The notes: a model not told the origin generated them from the letters alone. Shown: positions 1 to 9,289, counted from the first letter of the stretch. The stretch: DNA of 64,000 nucleotides from Prosthecobacter debontii (GCA_945862245.1 CAMAXN010000010.1:1-64000); one strand, 5' to 3'. Numbers and translations: made by a program.

Positions 1-1848
1 CCAACCTTTACCGGGCTGGGCCAGCTCAAGCGATTGCGGGTTCAGCACGAGTGCATACTTGCGTTCGCCGTAGCTGTTGCCGGAATCCTCATCGACGATC
101 AGAACGTCAGCGTCGGCGGTCTTGATCCATTGCAGACCGTCGGGTGCGACCATCTTGCGCTTGTTGCCTGCACCAACGTGGCCTGCTGCGGTTTTGGTTC
201 CGTCCAGGTTGTTCGGGCCGGTGGGGGCGATGCCCTTGCCGCCCGTCTCAAGAGTCAACGATCCATCCTCCGCACCGATGATGCGGCGCACATCGGCCGA
301 CACGTAGTCCGGAAGATTCGAACTCGCGGTGAGTTCGGCGATAAGGTTGGTGAACTCAATTCCCAAGAGCGCGCCATTGTTGGTCAGGTTCTGGACGAAG
401 CGGAACTTCGTGATGTCCGGGTCCACCGCAGGGTGCTCCACCTTGTCATCCGCAGGGAAGAAGGTGTAGCCCGAAGGCTGCTGATCGGCATTGAACCACT
501 TGGTCGCCTCGGTGTTCGCCACCGAAACGGCATTCGCGGTGCCCCAGCCGTTCCACTTGTAGGTGGTCGGATAGTAGCGCACGCTGAAAGTGTTGGGCGC
601 GGTTGGATCTGAGACGTAGTTGTCGAGGAGTTGCTGGTTGGTTTGCCCCGCGTTCAACGCGGTGAGGTTGGGCGCACTGAGGTTCAGCGTCGCGTAGTTT
701 GCATTGGCCAAGGCCATGCCATAGACCTTGCCATAGAGCAGGCCGTTGCGTGCGAGGAACTTGTCGCGAACCGAAGCATTCGGGTCGTTCTGGTTCACCG
801 GATTGCCCTGGGCATCGAGACCCTTCTTACCCACGTAAATACGCATCGGTGCCGTATCGTTGGGCAGGTCATAGTTGTAGCCCGCGCAGATGATCACCAC
901 GTGATCCGTTGTGCCCGGATTCACGGGAAGCAACTTTTCGTAACCCGATTGACCGAGCGCAGGCACGGTGTAAGCCACCCCAGTGGCGGTATCGACGACC
1001 ATCGAGGCGAGACCCATCGTGTCAACGGAGTTGGTTTCTGCGTAAAACGAGTTTCCGAGGTTCCATTCTTCAGCCATGAGCCAGACGTCATCTGCGAAAC
1101 CTTTGCCAGTCCCGTATTTGTTGGCCTTTTCGTGATGCGAGCCGCAGAACGAATGGAAGAAGAAGTCAGCTTGCGACAATACCTTGCTGCTAGCGAAGTT
1201 CACCAGTGTGCCGTTCGGTAGCGCCTGGTTGCCCCACACGCCACCTGAAGCCTTCGAGGTCACTTCATCACCGAAGACGTTGTAAACCTTGTCGAAGAGA
1301 TGCTTCGAAGCTTCGAACATCTCGCTCGCTGCCGTGCCGTTGTCGAGGAAGCCCGCAAACTTTGCCCGGTTGTAATCGATGGCGTGGATGTGCGAGCCGG
1401 TAAAGGTCGCTCCGCTGGACATTACCCATGGATAAGTCTCGTTGGAGTTCTTCGCGTAGGACTCGGACTGGTAGGCTACGCGAACGGTATCCTCGTCCGC
1501 CAGCCAGGCGGCCTGACCATCGGGATAACCAGTAAGCGGGAGTCCAGTGTTCGGATCATACTCCCCGACCGTCGCAAGAGCCTTGAAGCGCGCGTGCGGG
1601 AAAGCGGTGTCGCCGCTCTGGCCATCCACCGAGTATTCCGAAGCCTGATCAGCTGTGCTTGCCTCTGGGATTAGAGCAGTCACCTGACCGATTTTTTTCA
1701 GCGACTGAACGTCTTTGATGAAATTGGTATTGGATGGCGCGATTTTGGAGATGTGAGCATCGGAGAGCCCCGCGGTGGGGTTACCAAACACGATGCCGAG
1801 ACCTGCGAGCGTGAAGCCCGTTAGCTGTAGTATTTGTTTTGTGTTCAT
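1..1848 (-). CDS. Secreted protein of unknown function, 3' end beyond the window
   Basis: The reverse strand is open without a stop from an ATG at 1848 to the left edge (616 codons), so this is a partial gene. The N-terminus (MNTKQILQLTGFTLAGLGIV) is a typical signal peptide ending near residue 23. The rest is rich in Asn, Gly and Asp, with motifs such as VVIICAGYNYDLP and LIVDEDSGNSYGERKYAL. This gives the impression of a secreted beta-rich enzyme, perhaps remotely PhoX/DUF839-like, but I cannot assign a family with confidence. The forward-strand open frames over the same region are shadows. About 60 bp upstream of the ATG are free of genes and could hold its promoter. Confidence 0.75.
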   Translation of the reverse strand, partial: MNTKQILQLTGFTLAGLGIVFGNPTAGLSDAHISKIAPSNTNFIKDVQSLKKIGQVTALIPEASTADQASEYSVDGQSGDTAFPHARFKALATVGEYDPNTGLPLTGYPDGQAAWLADEDTVRVAYQSESYAKNSNETYPWVMSSGATFTGSHIHAIDYNRAKFAGFLDNGTAASEMFEASKHLFDKVYNVFGDEVTSKASGGVWGNQALPNGTLVNFASSKVLSQADFFFHSFCGSHHEKANKYGTGKGFADDVWLMAEEWNLGNSFYAETNSVDTMGLASMVVDTATGVAYTVPALGQSGYEKLLPVNPGTTDHVVIICAGYNYDLPNDTAPMRIYVGKKGLDAQGNPVNQNDPNASVRDKFLARNGLLYGKVYGMALANANYATLNLSAPNLTALNAGQTNQQLLDNYVSDPTAPNTFSVRYYPTTYKWNGWGTANAVSVANTEATKWFNADQQPSGYTFFPADDKVEHPAVDPDITKFRFVQNLTNNGALLGIEFTNLIAELTASSNLPDYVSADVRRIIGAEDGSLTLETGGKGIAPTGPNNLDGTKTAAGHVGAGNKRKMVAPDGLQWIKTADADVLIVDEDSGNSYGERKYALVLNPQSLELAQPGKGW

Positions 1849-1946
1849 TACTAGGTGCGATAGGATGTATTAGTATAAATTAGTGGATTCATAATCTGAA
1901 CCGCGCATGAAGCATTACCGTCCCCCAGCATTTCCTAGAATCGCAA

Positions 1947-2339
1947 TCATGTCACAAAAACGTCAGTTTCTGGTGGGTTTCGCCCCAACCCTTCGGTCAG
2001 GCAGGTCCCTTCAGGAGTCACCCAGAAGCACGGGATCGAAAACTTCGCATACATCTCGCGGGTCCGTGGGTTGCTTTCAATCGCGATGTAGCGGGAGTCA
2101 TCGCCGTGGGTCGGGAATACGTCCTTTTTCAGCAGGGGCTCCTTGATCGCCAGAGGATTCCACCAGCCTATGGGCGCGAAGCACGCATCCTGGGGACGCC
2201 AACCAGTTTGCTCCTCGATGCGGTCGAGCGTCTTGATCGTCCAGGTGTCCGGGCGGGCGGTGATGAGGACAACCGTGTGAGGCCGCACCAGTTCCACCAG
2301 CCATTGCCGGTATTGCTGATTGGCCAATCGCTTCTCCAA
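1947..2339 (-). pseudogene. 5'-truncated HAD-like phosphatase fragment
   Basis: About 130 residues resemble the C-terminal half of a HAD-superfamily phosphatase. They show a motif II-like LITARPDT, a lysine in LLKKDVFP and a motif IV-like segment IAIESNPRTREMY. The first HAD motif (DxDxT), which must lie upstream, is absent. The reading frame instead runs back into dispersed repeat copy A, and the only in-frame start is a TTG at 2339. I therefore read it as a gene remnant whose 5' part was replaced at the repeat junction. The substrate cannot be inferred; polynucleotide-kinase-type phosphatases look most similar in memory. Confidence 0.55.
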
Positions 2340-2345
2340 CCCCCA

Positions 2346-2413
2346 TTTCCCCTTCCCAGACCGGCTCCCCAGTGTATTCTCCGCCCAAGGTGAAAAAGCA
2401 AATTCCTAGCATT
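2346..2413 (+). repeat. Dispersed element copy A
   Basis: First of three near-identical copies of about 67 bp containing CCCAGACCGGCTCC and ending in GCAAATTCCTAGCATT. It is directly followed by copy B in tandem. Its left edge abuts the truncated HAD-like fragment. Confidence 0.85.
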
Positions 2414-2480
2414 TTTCCATTCCCAGACCGGCTCCGCAGTGTATTCTCGGCCCAAGGTGAAAAAGCAAATTCCTAGCATT
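2414..2480 (+). repeat. Dispersed element copy B
   Basis: Tandem neighbour of copy A with only a few mismatches (GCTCCGCAG and TCTCGGCCC instead of GCTCCCCAG and TCTCCGCCC). It ends in GCAAATTCCTAGCATT at 2465-2480 and is joined directly to half of a tRNA sequence. Confidence 0.85.
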
Positions 2481-2511
2481 ACCAATGTTCTATCCGTTGA
2501 ACTACGGGAAC
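2481..2511 (-). pseudogene. tRNA 5' half (tRNA-Arg-like remnant)
   Basis: Read on the reverse strand from 2511, the sequence gives a 7-nt acceptor strand GTTCCCG, then TA, a D-arm GTTC-loop-GAAC and the 5' anticodon stem TTGGT. It stops at the edge of repeat copy B. No 3' half follows. The D-loop and stem resemble tRNA-Arg types, but without the anticodon the identity is a guess. Confidence 0.65.
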
Positions 2512-2578
2512 GCATTAGTAAGTTAGCCCGGCGAGGGGTGGGCTTGACTCTGGCGGGTAAGAACCAAATTTCATAACT

Positions 2579-3622
2579 ATGCCCGTTTTCCTGCCTGTCC
2601 TCGCTGAAACCGCCTTGGTAATCCCCGGCTGGGCCTGGGTCGCCTTTCTGGGCTTCGTCGTCTTTATGTTGGCCCTTGATCTGGGCGTGTTCAACAAGAC
2701 GGACCACATGCCCTCCTTCAAGGAAGCGCTGGCCTGGTGCGCCGTCTGGGTCTTGCTGGCGGTTGGCTTCGGCTTCCTGCTGTCTGCTTGGCGGGGACCG
2801 GAGGACGCCCAGTTGTTCGCCGCCGGCTATGTCCTCGAACTCGCCCTCTCGGTCGATAACCTCTTCATTTTTATCTTGGTCTTCGCCCACTTCAAGATTC
2901 CGGATCACCTGCAGCACCGCGTCCTCTTCTGGGGCATCATCGGGGCTGTCGCCATGCGGGCGGCCTTTATCGTCGTGGGCGTCGCGGCCGTCGAGAGCTT
3001 CACTTGGCTACTCCCGGTCTTTGGGGCTTTCCTCGTCTTCACCGGGGTCAAGCTTGCCCTGTCGCGGGACGAGCATGAAGGTAAAGGCATGGATGAGAAC
3101 CTGTTCGTGCGGCTGGCCCGGAAGTTCTTCCCGCTCACGCCCCGTTTACATGACAACAAGTTCTGGGTCATAGAAGAGGGCGTCCGCCGGTTCACTCCGC
3201 TCTTCCTCGTGCTGCTCGTTGTCGAGGGCACCGACCTGATCTTCGCGATTGATTCCATCCCCGCCGTGCTGGGTATCCTGCCTCCCGAGATGTCCATCGA
3301 GAATAAGCGCTTCATCGCTTTCACCTCCAATATCTTCGCCATCATGGGACTGCGCTCGATGTATTTCGCCTTGGCGGGCTTCATGCACTTATTCCGTTTC
3401 CTCAAGCCGGCCTTGTCCTTCATCCTGGTCTTCATTGGCGTTAAGATGATCCTGCCGTGGGCTGCTGGTCTGGGTCAGTCTGAGGGCAAGTTCGCCGGCT
3501 GGGCGCAGGCCCTCGTCCACGACGGCCGGTTGCATATCCCGACTTCGGTCTCCCTCTCGATCATCGGCTTCGTCCTGGCCATCGCCATCGCCCTATCGGT
3601 CGCGTTCCCAAAGAAGAAATAG
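2579..3622 (+). CDS. TerC/Alx family integral membrane protein
   Basis: A 347-residue protein with the hallmarks of the TerC family. It has about eight hydrophobic segments, the acidic motif ALDLGVFNKTDH in the first helix region, LELALSVDNLFIFILVF near residue 90 and EGTDLIFAIDSIPAVLGI near residue 215. The acidic residues in these helices are conserved in the family, which is linked to metal-ion (manganese or tellurite-related) export in other bacteria. The start ATG at 2579 gives the usual N-terminus. It stands alone: to the left are repeat copy B and the tRNA half, to the right a short terminator-like hairpin and repeat copy C, so it is bracketed by direct repeats like a cassette. No yybP-ykoY-like riboswitch could be recognised in the 67 bp upstream. 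Confidence 0.9.
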   Translation: MPVFLPVLAETALVIPGWAWVAFLGFVVFMLALDLGVFNKTDHMPSFKEALAWCAVWVLLAVGFGFLLSAWRGPEDAQLFAAGYVLELALSVDNLFIFILVFAHFKIPDHLQHRVLFWGIIGAVAMRAAFIVVGVAAVESFTWLLPVFGAFLVFTGVKLALSRDEHEGKGMDENLFVRLARKFFPLTPRLHDNKFWVIEEGVRRFTPLFLVLLVVEGTDLIFAIDSIPAVLGILPPEMSIENKRFIAFTSNIFAIMGLRSMYFALAGFMHLFRFLKPALSFILVFIGVKMILPWAAGLGQSEGKFAGWAQALVHDGRLHIPTSVSLSIIGFVLAIAIALSVAFPKKK

Positions 3623-3639
3623 GAAAGATTTGGTGTTTC

Positions 3640-3662
3640 CACCCGAGGGGCAACCCCCTTTT
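3640..3662 (+). terminator. Possible rho-independent terminator after terC
   Basis: Eighteen bases after the terC stop there is a small GGGG-loop-CCCC hairpin followed by a T run (CAACCCCCTTTT). The stem is only 4-5 bp, so the call is tentative. Confidence 0.45.
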
Positions 3663-3728
3663 CCCATTCCCAGACCGGCTCCCCAAGTATATTCTCCGCC
3701 CAAGGTGAAAAAGCAAATTCCTAGCATT
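3658..3728 (+). repeat. Dispersed element copy C
   Basis: Third copy of the 67-bp element, in the same orientation as A and B and again ending in GCAAATTCCTAGCATT (3713-3728). The following bases lead directly into the restriction-modification operon. Confidence 0.85.
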
Positions 3729-3768
3729 AACATCGAATGTGCAGTTTGAACAAAATCACTTAGCAAGT

Positions 3769-5022
3769 ATGAAGTATAAATCAAAAAGCAAAAATCAAAC
3801 AAGCATTAACCACGCTAAACTTGATGAATTTAAAAAAGTCTACAGAGACATTTGTAGCTTCGAAGATTCAGACAATTACCGTGCCATCCTGACTAGAAAA
3901 GCAGCTAAACTACACGCTGATCGCAGACGGACAAACACTGGAGTAGAAATGGTCAAGGGTTCCGAAACACCATATTTCATAGGAAATCCAAACCAATTTC
4001 TTATGGATTTTGCCTATACCGCACCATTTGAAAACCCTGAAAATCCAAGCTTTAAATTCATTGATTTGTTTGCAGGCATCGGAGGCTTCCGAATCGCTTT
4101 GAATCAATTGTATGGAGAATGTGTCTATAGCAGCGAATGGGATAAAGAATCTCAAAAAACGTATTTTGCCAATTTTGGTGTTTATCCCTACGGCGACATC
4201 ACTAAAGAGTCAACAAAACAGGCGATTCCTGACGACTTTGATTTATTGTGTGCTGGATTTCCTTGCCAAGCGTTTTCGATAGCAGGAAAGAGGGGCGGCT
4301 TCGATGATACACGTGGCACCCTATTTTTTGACGTTGCCGAAATAATCAAAAGAAAACAACCAAAAGCGTTTTTCTTAGAAAATGTAAAAGGCCTGAAAAA
4401 CCATGATGGAGGAAAAACCTTAGCGACAATTTTGCATACATTGCGGCACGACCTCCAATATCAAGTTCCTGAGCCTCAAATTGTTAACGCTAAGGACTTT
4501 GGAGTCCCACAAAACCGTGAGCGCATTTACATCGTAGGCTTCCGAAAAGACATCGATAGCACGTCTTTCCAGTATCCCAAACCGACCAAAAAGAAAGTTC
4601 AGTTTTCAAAGGTTAAAGAGGAAAATCCGGTAAGCGTAAAATATTACTTATCAAATCAGTATCTTAACACCTTAAAAAAACATAAGGAACGCCACCAAAA
4701 TAAAGGCAATGGCTTTGGTTATGAGATTATCAGCGATGACGCTATTGCCAATGCTGTAGTTTGTGGGGGAATGGGGCGAGAAAGGAATCTGGTTATCGAT
4801 AACCGATTGAGTGATTTTACTCCCGTAACACATATAACTGGTGAAGTGAACCGTGAAGGCATACGCAAAATGACTCCACGTGAATGGGCACGATTACAAG
4901 GCTTTCCTGACAATTACATAATTCCAGTAGCAGATGCATCCGCTTACAAGCAATTTGGTAATTCTGTAGCCGTACCTGCAATTAAAGCAACAGCAGAACA
5001 AATAATCAAACATATCTTATGA
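3769..5022 (+). CDS. DNA (cytosine-5)-methyltransferase of an HpaII-type system
   Basis: A C5-cytosine methyltransferase of about 417 residues. Motif I is FIDLFAGIGGFRIAL, motif IV is FPCQAFS with the catalytic Cys at about residue 166, motif VI is ENVKGL, motif VIII is PQNRERIYIVGF, and the final motif is FGNSVAVPA. The variable target-recognition region lies before residue 320. The partner endonuclease looks like the HpaII family, so protection of the inner C of CCGG is the expected activity (inference from the pair). I chose ATG 3769; a GTG at 3739 would add ten residues. The stop overlaps the next start (ATGA), so both genes form one translationally coupled operon. Base composition is much richer in A+T than the neighbours, pointing to horizontal acquisition. 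Confidence 0.88.
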   Translation: MKYKSKSKNQTSINHAKLDEFKKVYRDICSFEDSDNYRAILTRKAAKLHADRRRTNTGVEMVKGSETPYFIGNPNQFLMDFAYTAPFENPENPSFKFIDLFAGIGGFRIALNQLYGECVYSSEWDKESQKTYFANFGVYPYGDITKESTKQAIPDDFDLLCAGFPCQAFSIAGKRGGFDDTRGTLFFDVAEIIKRKQPKAFFLENVKGLKNHDGGKTLATILHTLRHDLQYQVPEPQIVNAKDFGVPQNRERIYIVGFRKDIDSTSFQYPKPTKKKVQFSKVKEENPVSVKYYLSNQYLNTLKKHKERHQNKGNGFGYEIISDDAIANAVVCGGMGRERNLVIDNRLSDFTPVTHITGEVNREGIRKMTPREWARLQGFPDNYIIPVADASAYKQFGNSVAVPAIKATAEQIIKHIL

Positions 5023-6092
5023 TAACTGGGAACAAAGGAGAATGGAGTGAAATATACGCTTTGTTCAAAATACTAGGTGATAAAAAGCTAGTCGCTGGAA
5101 ATGCCGATCTAGAAAAAATTGAAGAATTGTTTTATCCTATTATTAAGATAATCAGAAACGAAAGCAGCGGAAAATATGAATACGTGATTAATGGTGATCT
5201 AGTGATTGTATCTGGAGGGCATGAACAACTTCGCATTCCTATTAAATCATTTACTGAACAGGCTGCTAAACTGATTTCTAAAATCAAGGAATCGTCAGGC
5301 TCATTCAGCATGCCAGAAACGGAAGAGTTTATGAACTCTGTAAACTGTTGGGCATTAAAAGCAAATTCAACAACGAAATCGGATATAACCATTGTTATTC
5401 ACGACCAACAAATACACCAAAGCATTGAATTGGGATTTAGTATAAAATCGAAACTTGGCGGCGAATCATCCCTTTTAAATGCTGGAAAAACTACCAATTT
5501 TATTTACCAGATAACCAATACTACCATATCTGGAAATGACATTAAAAAAATAAACTCAATAGAAACTAAAAATAAAATCAAAGATCGACTATCTAGCATA
5601 AAGCTTCATGGTGGTGAAATACAATTTTCATCACTCGAACAAGATATTTTCAAAAACAATCTAATCTTAATTGACAGCTTTTTGCCGAATATTCTAGGAG
5701 AAGTCATTAAAGAATTTTTTAGCAGTAAGTTATCTAGTGTTTACGAATTATCAAAGGTCATTAGCGATAAAAATCCACTTAATTACGATACTACATACTC
5801 TCATTCCTTTTACGAATACAAAATCAAGCGTTTTTTAACTGATTGCGCACTTGGCATGATGCCTTCAAAGGTATGGACTGGCACATATGATGCCACAGGA
5901 GGCTATTTAATTGTAAAAGAAGATGGTGATGTATTATGCTATCATATATACAACCGCAATCAATTTGAAGATTACCTTTTTTACAACACTAAGCTCGAAA
6001 CAGCTAGCAGCAAAAGGCATGATTTTGGCACAATATACATCGCTGACAAAAAGCAGTATTTCAAACTCAACCTGCAAATACGATTTTGTTAA
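5019..6092 (+). CDS. HpaII-family type II restriction endonuclease
   Basis: A 357-residue protein beginning MITGNKGEWSEIYALFKILG. This start and the overall length match my recollection of the HpaII endonuclease family (Pfam RE_HpaII), which cuts CCGG. It starts inside the stop codon of the methyltransferase gene (ATGA overlap), which would delay endonuclease synthesis until the methyltransferase is made. No classical PD-(D/E)xK motif could be pinned down by eye. Codon use is strongly AT-biased, as in the methyltransferase. A strong hairpin terminator follows about 50 bp downstream. Confidence 0.82.
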   Translation: MITGNKGEWSEIYALFKILGDKKLVAGNADLEKIEELFYPIIKIIRNESSGKYEYVINGDLVIVSGGHEQLRIPIKSFTEQAAKLISKIKESSGSFSMPETEEFMNSVNCWALKANSTTKSDITIVIHDQQIHQSIELGFSIKSKLGGESSLLNAGKTTNFIYQITNTTISGNDIKKINSIETKNKIKDRLSSIKLHGGEIQFSSLEQDIFKNNLILIDSFLPNILGEVIKEFFSSKLSSVYELSKVISDKNPLNYDTTYSHSFYEYKIKRFLTDCALGMMPSKVWTGTYDATGGYLIVKEDGDVLCYHIYNRNQFEDYLFYNTKLETASSKRHDFGTIYIADKKQYFKLNLQIRFC

Positions 6093-6140
6093 TTCCTTAA
6101 AACAATACAGCGAATATTTACTTTCGTTGTTTTTACAACA

Positions 6141-6172
6141 AAAAACCACACTCTTTCCCGAGTGTGGTTTTT
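6141..6172. terminator. Bidirectional rho-independent terminator
   Basis: A perfect 13-bp stem, AAAAACCACACTC paired with GAGTGTGGTTTTT around a TTTCCC loop, with A and T tracts on the two sides. It lies between the rightward restriction operon and the leftward aconitase remnant and can serve both directions. Confidence 0.9.
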
Positions 6173-6211
6173 GTATTGCATGAGCTATGGCGGCAAGATG
6201 CCGCCGCTACG

Positions 6212-6430
6212 TCACCCGATGATTTGTCCGAGCACGTATGGCAAGATGCCACCGGCACGGTAGTAGTCAATTTCGACGGGGGTATCGAGGCGAACGACCA
6301 CAGGAATGTCAAAGCTTTCTCCAGCAGTAGTCTTCACGACCAGTGTCGCTTGGCTTTGCGGTTTGATGTCGTTGCCGATTCCGATCAAACTAAAAGTTGC
6401 ATCGGCCAAGTCCTTGACGCGATCGTAAGC
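6212..6430 (-). pseudogene. acnA: 3'-terminal fragment of an aconitate hydratase gene
   Basis: The frame encodes the last 65-72 residues of an aconitase: ADATFSLIGIGNDIKPQS, then VVVRLDTPVEIDYYRAGGIL and PYVLGQIIG before the stop. This matches the conserved C-terminus of AcnA-type aconitases (usual length near 900 residues), so more than 90 percent of the gene is absent. The coding similarity ends where the dispersed core GCAAATTCCTAGCATT begins. There is no proper start codon. It is a relic, not a functional small protein. Confidence 0.8.
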
Positions 6431-6444
6431 AAATTCCTAGCATT
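6429..6444 (+). repeat. Dispersed element copy D (core only)
   Basis: Exact 16-bp core GCAAATTCCTAGCATT, same orientation as A-C. It sits precisely between the aconitase remnant and the 3' flank of comM. Confidence 0.75.
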
Positions 6445-6461
6445 ATTCAGGCATCATAAAA

Positions 6462-7997
6462 TCACTCGAACAAACGCCTATCCAGTGAGCGGAACTGGAT
6501 CGCCTCCAGCACCTCGTTGCCGGTGATGTCCTGCTTGCCCGCGAGGTCGGCGAGGGTGCGGGCGACCTTGAGGATGCGGTCGTGGGCGCGGGCGGAGAAG
6601 TTCATCTGCTCCATGGCGTGCTCCAAGTAGCCGCGAGATTCGGCGTCAAGCTTGCAGCACTCGCGCACCTGCTTCGCACCCATGGCGGCGTTGGTGGTGA
6701 GCTTTGCGGATTTGAAACGCTGCACCTGGATGTCGCGGGCGGCAGCGACACGTTCGCGGATGACGGCGGATGACTCGCCGGTGATGGCGTCCGAGGTGAG
6801 TTCGCGGAAATCGACTAGCGGCACCTCGACGTGTATGTCGATGCGGTCTAACAGCGGGCCACTGATTTTCTGGCGGTAGTTTTCGATCTGTCTAACAGAA
6901 CAGCGGCACTGGCGTTTCGAATCGCCGTAGAATCCGCAAGGGCAGGGGTTCATCGCGGCGACGAGCATGAAGCGGGCGGGAAAGGTGAGCGATCCGGCGG
7001 CGCGGGAGATCGTCACGTGACCGTCTTCCAAGGGTTGCCGTAAAACCTCCAGCGTCTGCCTGCGGAACTCGGGGAGTTCGTCGAGGAACAGCACGCCGTG
7101 GTGCGCGAGCGAGACCTCGCCGGGACCGGGGTTGGTGCCACCGCCTAACAGGCCAGCGTCGGAAATCGTGTGGTGCGGCGCGCGGTAGGGGCGGGTGGTA
7201 AGAAAACCTTTCTCTGTGTCCAGCGTCCCGGCAATGGAGTGGATCTTAGTGGTCTCAATCGCGTCCTCCTCGGTCATGTTCGGCATGATCGTGGGCAGGC
7301 GTTTTGCGAGCATCGATTTCCCTGTTCCCGGCGGGCCGACCATTAAGAGGTTGTGTCCGCCAGCCGCCGCGACCTCCATGGCCCGCTTCACGTGGTGCTG
7401 GCCTTTGACCTCGTTGAAATCGAAGAGGTAGCTGCGGTGGCTTTCGAAAAACGCGCGGCGATCGAGGTTGAAGGGCGGGATGCGTTTTTCCCCGCTGATA
7501 AAATCCCATGCCTGCCGGAGACTGCGGACAGGGATCACATCGATGCCCTCGATCACAGCGGCTTCAGCGGCGTTCGCTTCCGGGACAATCAGGCTCTTAC
7601 GGCCACGTTTTCTTGCCTCCAATGCGATTGAAAGCACGCCTTTCACCGGACGCACCGCCCCATCGAGGCCGAGTTCGCCTACGACGCAGAAATCATTGGT
7701 ATCAATGATCTTATCCCCGCTCGCGCCGACCATCGCTAGGGCAATTGGCAGGTCAAAGGATGGGCCTTCCTTTTTGAGGTCAGCGGGGGCGAGGTTTACG
7801 GTCTTGACGCCGATATCTAGTTTGAGCGCTGAGGTGGTGATGGCGGAGGTGACGCGCTGCGAGCTTTCACGCACGGCGGCATCCGGCAGGCCGACGATGA
7901 TCACGGCGGGCGTCTCCGCGCCGCGGGCGTTGACCTCAACCACCACCTCAAGTGCGTCCACCCCGCGCAGCGCCGCCGAATATAGTTTAGTAATCAT
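6462..7997 (-). CDS. comM: ComM/YifB family Mg-chelatase-like AAA ATPase
   Basis: A 511-residue protein with the ComM architecture. The N-terminal domain ([32 protein letters not shown]) resembles a Lon-protease domain. It is followed by an AAA+ magnesium-chelatase module with Walker [16 protein letters not shown] near residue 220, Walker [12 protein letters not shown] and a CxCG zinc-like segment [10 protein letters not shown]. ComM is a hexameric helicase that extends branch migration during natural transformation. An upstream extension exists, but [10 protein letters not shown] at 7997 is the family start. It is the last gene of a leftward group with lipB and a methyltransferase. Confidence 0.93.
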   Translation of the reverse strand: MITKLYSAALRGVDALEVVVEVNARGAETPAVIIVGLPDAAVRESSQRVTSAITTSALKLDIGVKTVNLAPADLKKEGPSFDLPIALAMVGASGDKIIDTNDFCVVGELGLDGAVRPVKGVLSIALEARKRGRKSLIVPEANAAEAAVIEGIDVIPVRSLRQAWDFISGEKRIPPFNLDRRAFFESHRSYLFDFNEVKGQHHVKRAMEVAAAGGHNLLMVGPPGTGKSMLAKRLPTIMPNMTEEDAIETTKIHSIAGTLDTEKGFLTTRPYRAPHHTISDAGLLGGGTNPGPGEVSLAHHGVLFLDELPEFRRQTLEVLRQPLEDGHVTISRAAGSLTFPARFMLVAAMNPCPCGFYGDSKRQCRCSVRQIENYRQKISGPLLDRIDIHVEVPLVDFRELTSDAITGESSAVIRERVAAARDIQVQRFKSAKLTTNAAMGAKQVRECCKLDAESRGYLEHAMEQMNFSARAHDRILKVARTLADLAGKQDITGNEVLEAIQFRSLDRRLFE

Positions 7998-8052
7998 TTG
8001 AACACATTTAGACGAAACTAGATCCGCACGTCTGGCAAGCACGAAACCGCGA

Positions 8053-8682
8053 TTAACCGAGCAACTCCCTGAGGCGGGTGGAGATCGTGGAAACGGCCAG
8101 ATCCATATTGATCGGCGAGGCTGCCTCAGCCTCGAGGCAGGTCATCTTCACCCCTTCCAGCCCGCAGGGAGTGATGCTCAGGAAAGGCGGCAACGACTGC
8201 TGTGTGACGTTGATCGCGAAGCCGTGCATCGAAATCCATTTCCTTACGCCCACCCCGATGGAAGCGAGCTTGCGGTTCTCCACCCATACACCTGTCATAG
8301 CTTGCCGGCGGCCTGCGGCAACGTCTAGATCCGCGCACGCCGCGATCAGTGCGTCTTCGATGAGCCGAAGGTGTAAGTGCAGGTCGCGCCCGCGCGGATT
8401 AAGGTCGAGGATGGGATAACCGACTAGCTGCCCCGGACCGTGGTAGGTAGCCTGACCGCCGCGATTGGTTTCATAAACCGGGTATGGTAGGCTCGACACC
8501 GAGCTAAGGGAGGACTGGTCGCGGAGGCGGCCAATGGTGAAGACCGGCTCGTGCTCTAATAGAAAAATAGTGTCGCCGATCTCCCCAGCGAGGATCGATG
8601 TCACGGCATTTTCCTGAATCGCCAAACCGTCGGCGTAGGAAACTAGCCGGTCGATGCTCTGAATGTCCAAGGGCGTTTTCAT
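8053..8682 (-). CDS. lipB: Octanoyl-[acyl-carrier-protein]:protein octanoyltransferase (LipB)
   Basis: A 209-residue LipB, which transfers octanoyl from ACP to the lipoyl domains of 2-oxoacid dehydrogenases and the glycine cleavage H protein. Visible family motifs are [32 protein letters not shown] (the signature), a region [21 protein letters not shown] with the active-site lysine, and SITPCGLEG with the catalytic cysteine. I chose ATG 8682 (MKTPLDIQ) over a 38-residue upstream extension that would overlap the preceding gene. The start is 7 bp after the stop of the upstream methyltransferase gene, suggesting one transcript. Confidence 0.93.
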   Translation of the reverse strand: MKTPLDIQSIDRLVSYADGLAIQENAVTSILAGEIGDTIFLLEHEPVFTIGRLRDQSSLSSVSSLPYPVYETNRGGQATYHGPGQLVGYPILDLNPRGRDLHLHLRLIEDALIAACADLDVAAGRRQAMTGVWVENRKLASIGVGVRKWISMHGFAINVTQQSLPPFLSITPCGLEGVKMTCLEAEAASPINMDLAVSTISTRLRELLG

Positions 8683-8689
8683 CGTGCGG

Positions 8690-9289
8690 TCAGTGCCTAC
8701 GGTAAACCGCCAGCCACTCACGCCCCTCGCGGCCGAGGTAGGCTGCTTCCGGCACCCACGAAATCTCTCTCTCGAACCACGGCGAGAAAACCGCATCCAG
8801 TTCCTCCACTCCGGAGGGGAATGGCGGGCCAGTCCACTCCTCGCCGGGATCGTAAGGGGTTAGGAAAAATACGCCGACAAGGCAGCCGCCCGTCACAATC
8901 AGTTCCGCGCAGGCTCTTGCGTAATCCGCGCGCCGCAGAGGATCGATCGCGCAGAAGCAAGTATGTTCCCAGATCGCAGAGAAACGCTTCCCTTCCCGCC
9001 ATCTGGGATCGAGGAAATCACCGACCTCATAACTTTCTCCGCCCGCCTTGGGATACGCGTCGGCACGACGGTAAGCTTCCACCGCCAGATCCAAACCCAG
9101 TGCTCTCAGCCCCCTCGTCGCCAGCGCGCGGACATCGTGACCCGTGCCGCAACCCGGCACCAAGACGGCACTGTCTCCCCAGATTTCCGGATTCACTCTA
9201 TCTAACAGCTCCAGTAAAGGCGGGGCGGGTGCTCCCCTTTCCCAAGGCGTCTCACCCTTCCGATATCGTTCACTCCAATCGATCATCAC
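8690..9289 (-). CDS. TPMT-like class I SAM-dependent methyltransferase
   Basis: A 199-residue Rossmann methyltransferase. The start MIDWSERYRKGETPWERG is the signature of thiopurine-methyltransferase-like proteins, and motif I is AVLVPGCGTGHDVRALA around residue 45. The natural substrate of bacterial members is not settled; chalcogen and isothiol methylation are known in relatives. Two consecutive ATGs (9289 and 9286) make the exact start uncertain by one residue. It precedes lipB by 7 bp on the same strand. Confidence 0.82.
   Translation of the reverse strand: MMIDWSERYRKGETPWERGAPAPPLLELLDRVNPEIWGDSAVLVPGCGTGHDVRALATRGLRALGLDLAVEAYRRADAYPKAGGESYEVGDFLDPRWREGKRFSAIWEHTCFCAIDPLRRADYARACAELIVTGGCLVGVFFLTPYDPGEEWTGPPFPSGVEELDAVFSPWFEREISWVPEAAYLGREGREWLAVYRRH

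Noticed and set aside
34-1674. Several long forward open frames at the left edge
   Set aside because: They are antisense shadows of a reverse frame that is open from 1848 to the edge and starts with a signal peptide; their translations have no recognisable features.
2512-2578. yybP-ykoY riboswitch before terC
   Set aside because: Only 67 bp precede the ATG after the tRNA half, and no paired elements of that riboswitch could be traced.
2346-6444. Integron-like cassette array with elements A-D as recombination sites
   Set aside because: All copies point the same way and bracket genes, but no GTTRRRY core, no attC-type fold and no integron integrase is visible. The pattern is kept as a dispersed-element finding instead.
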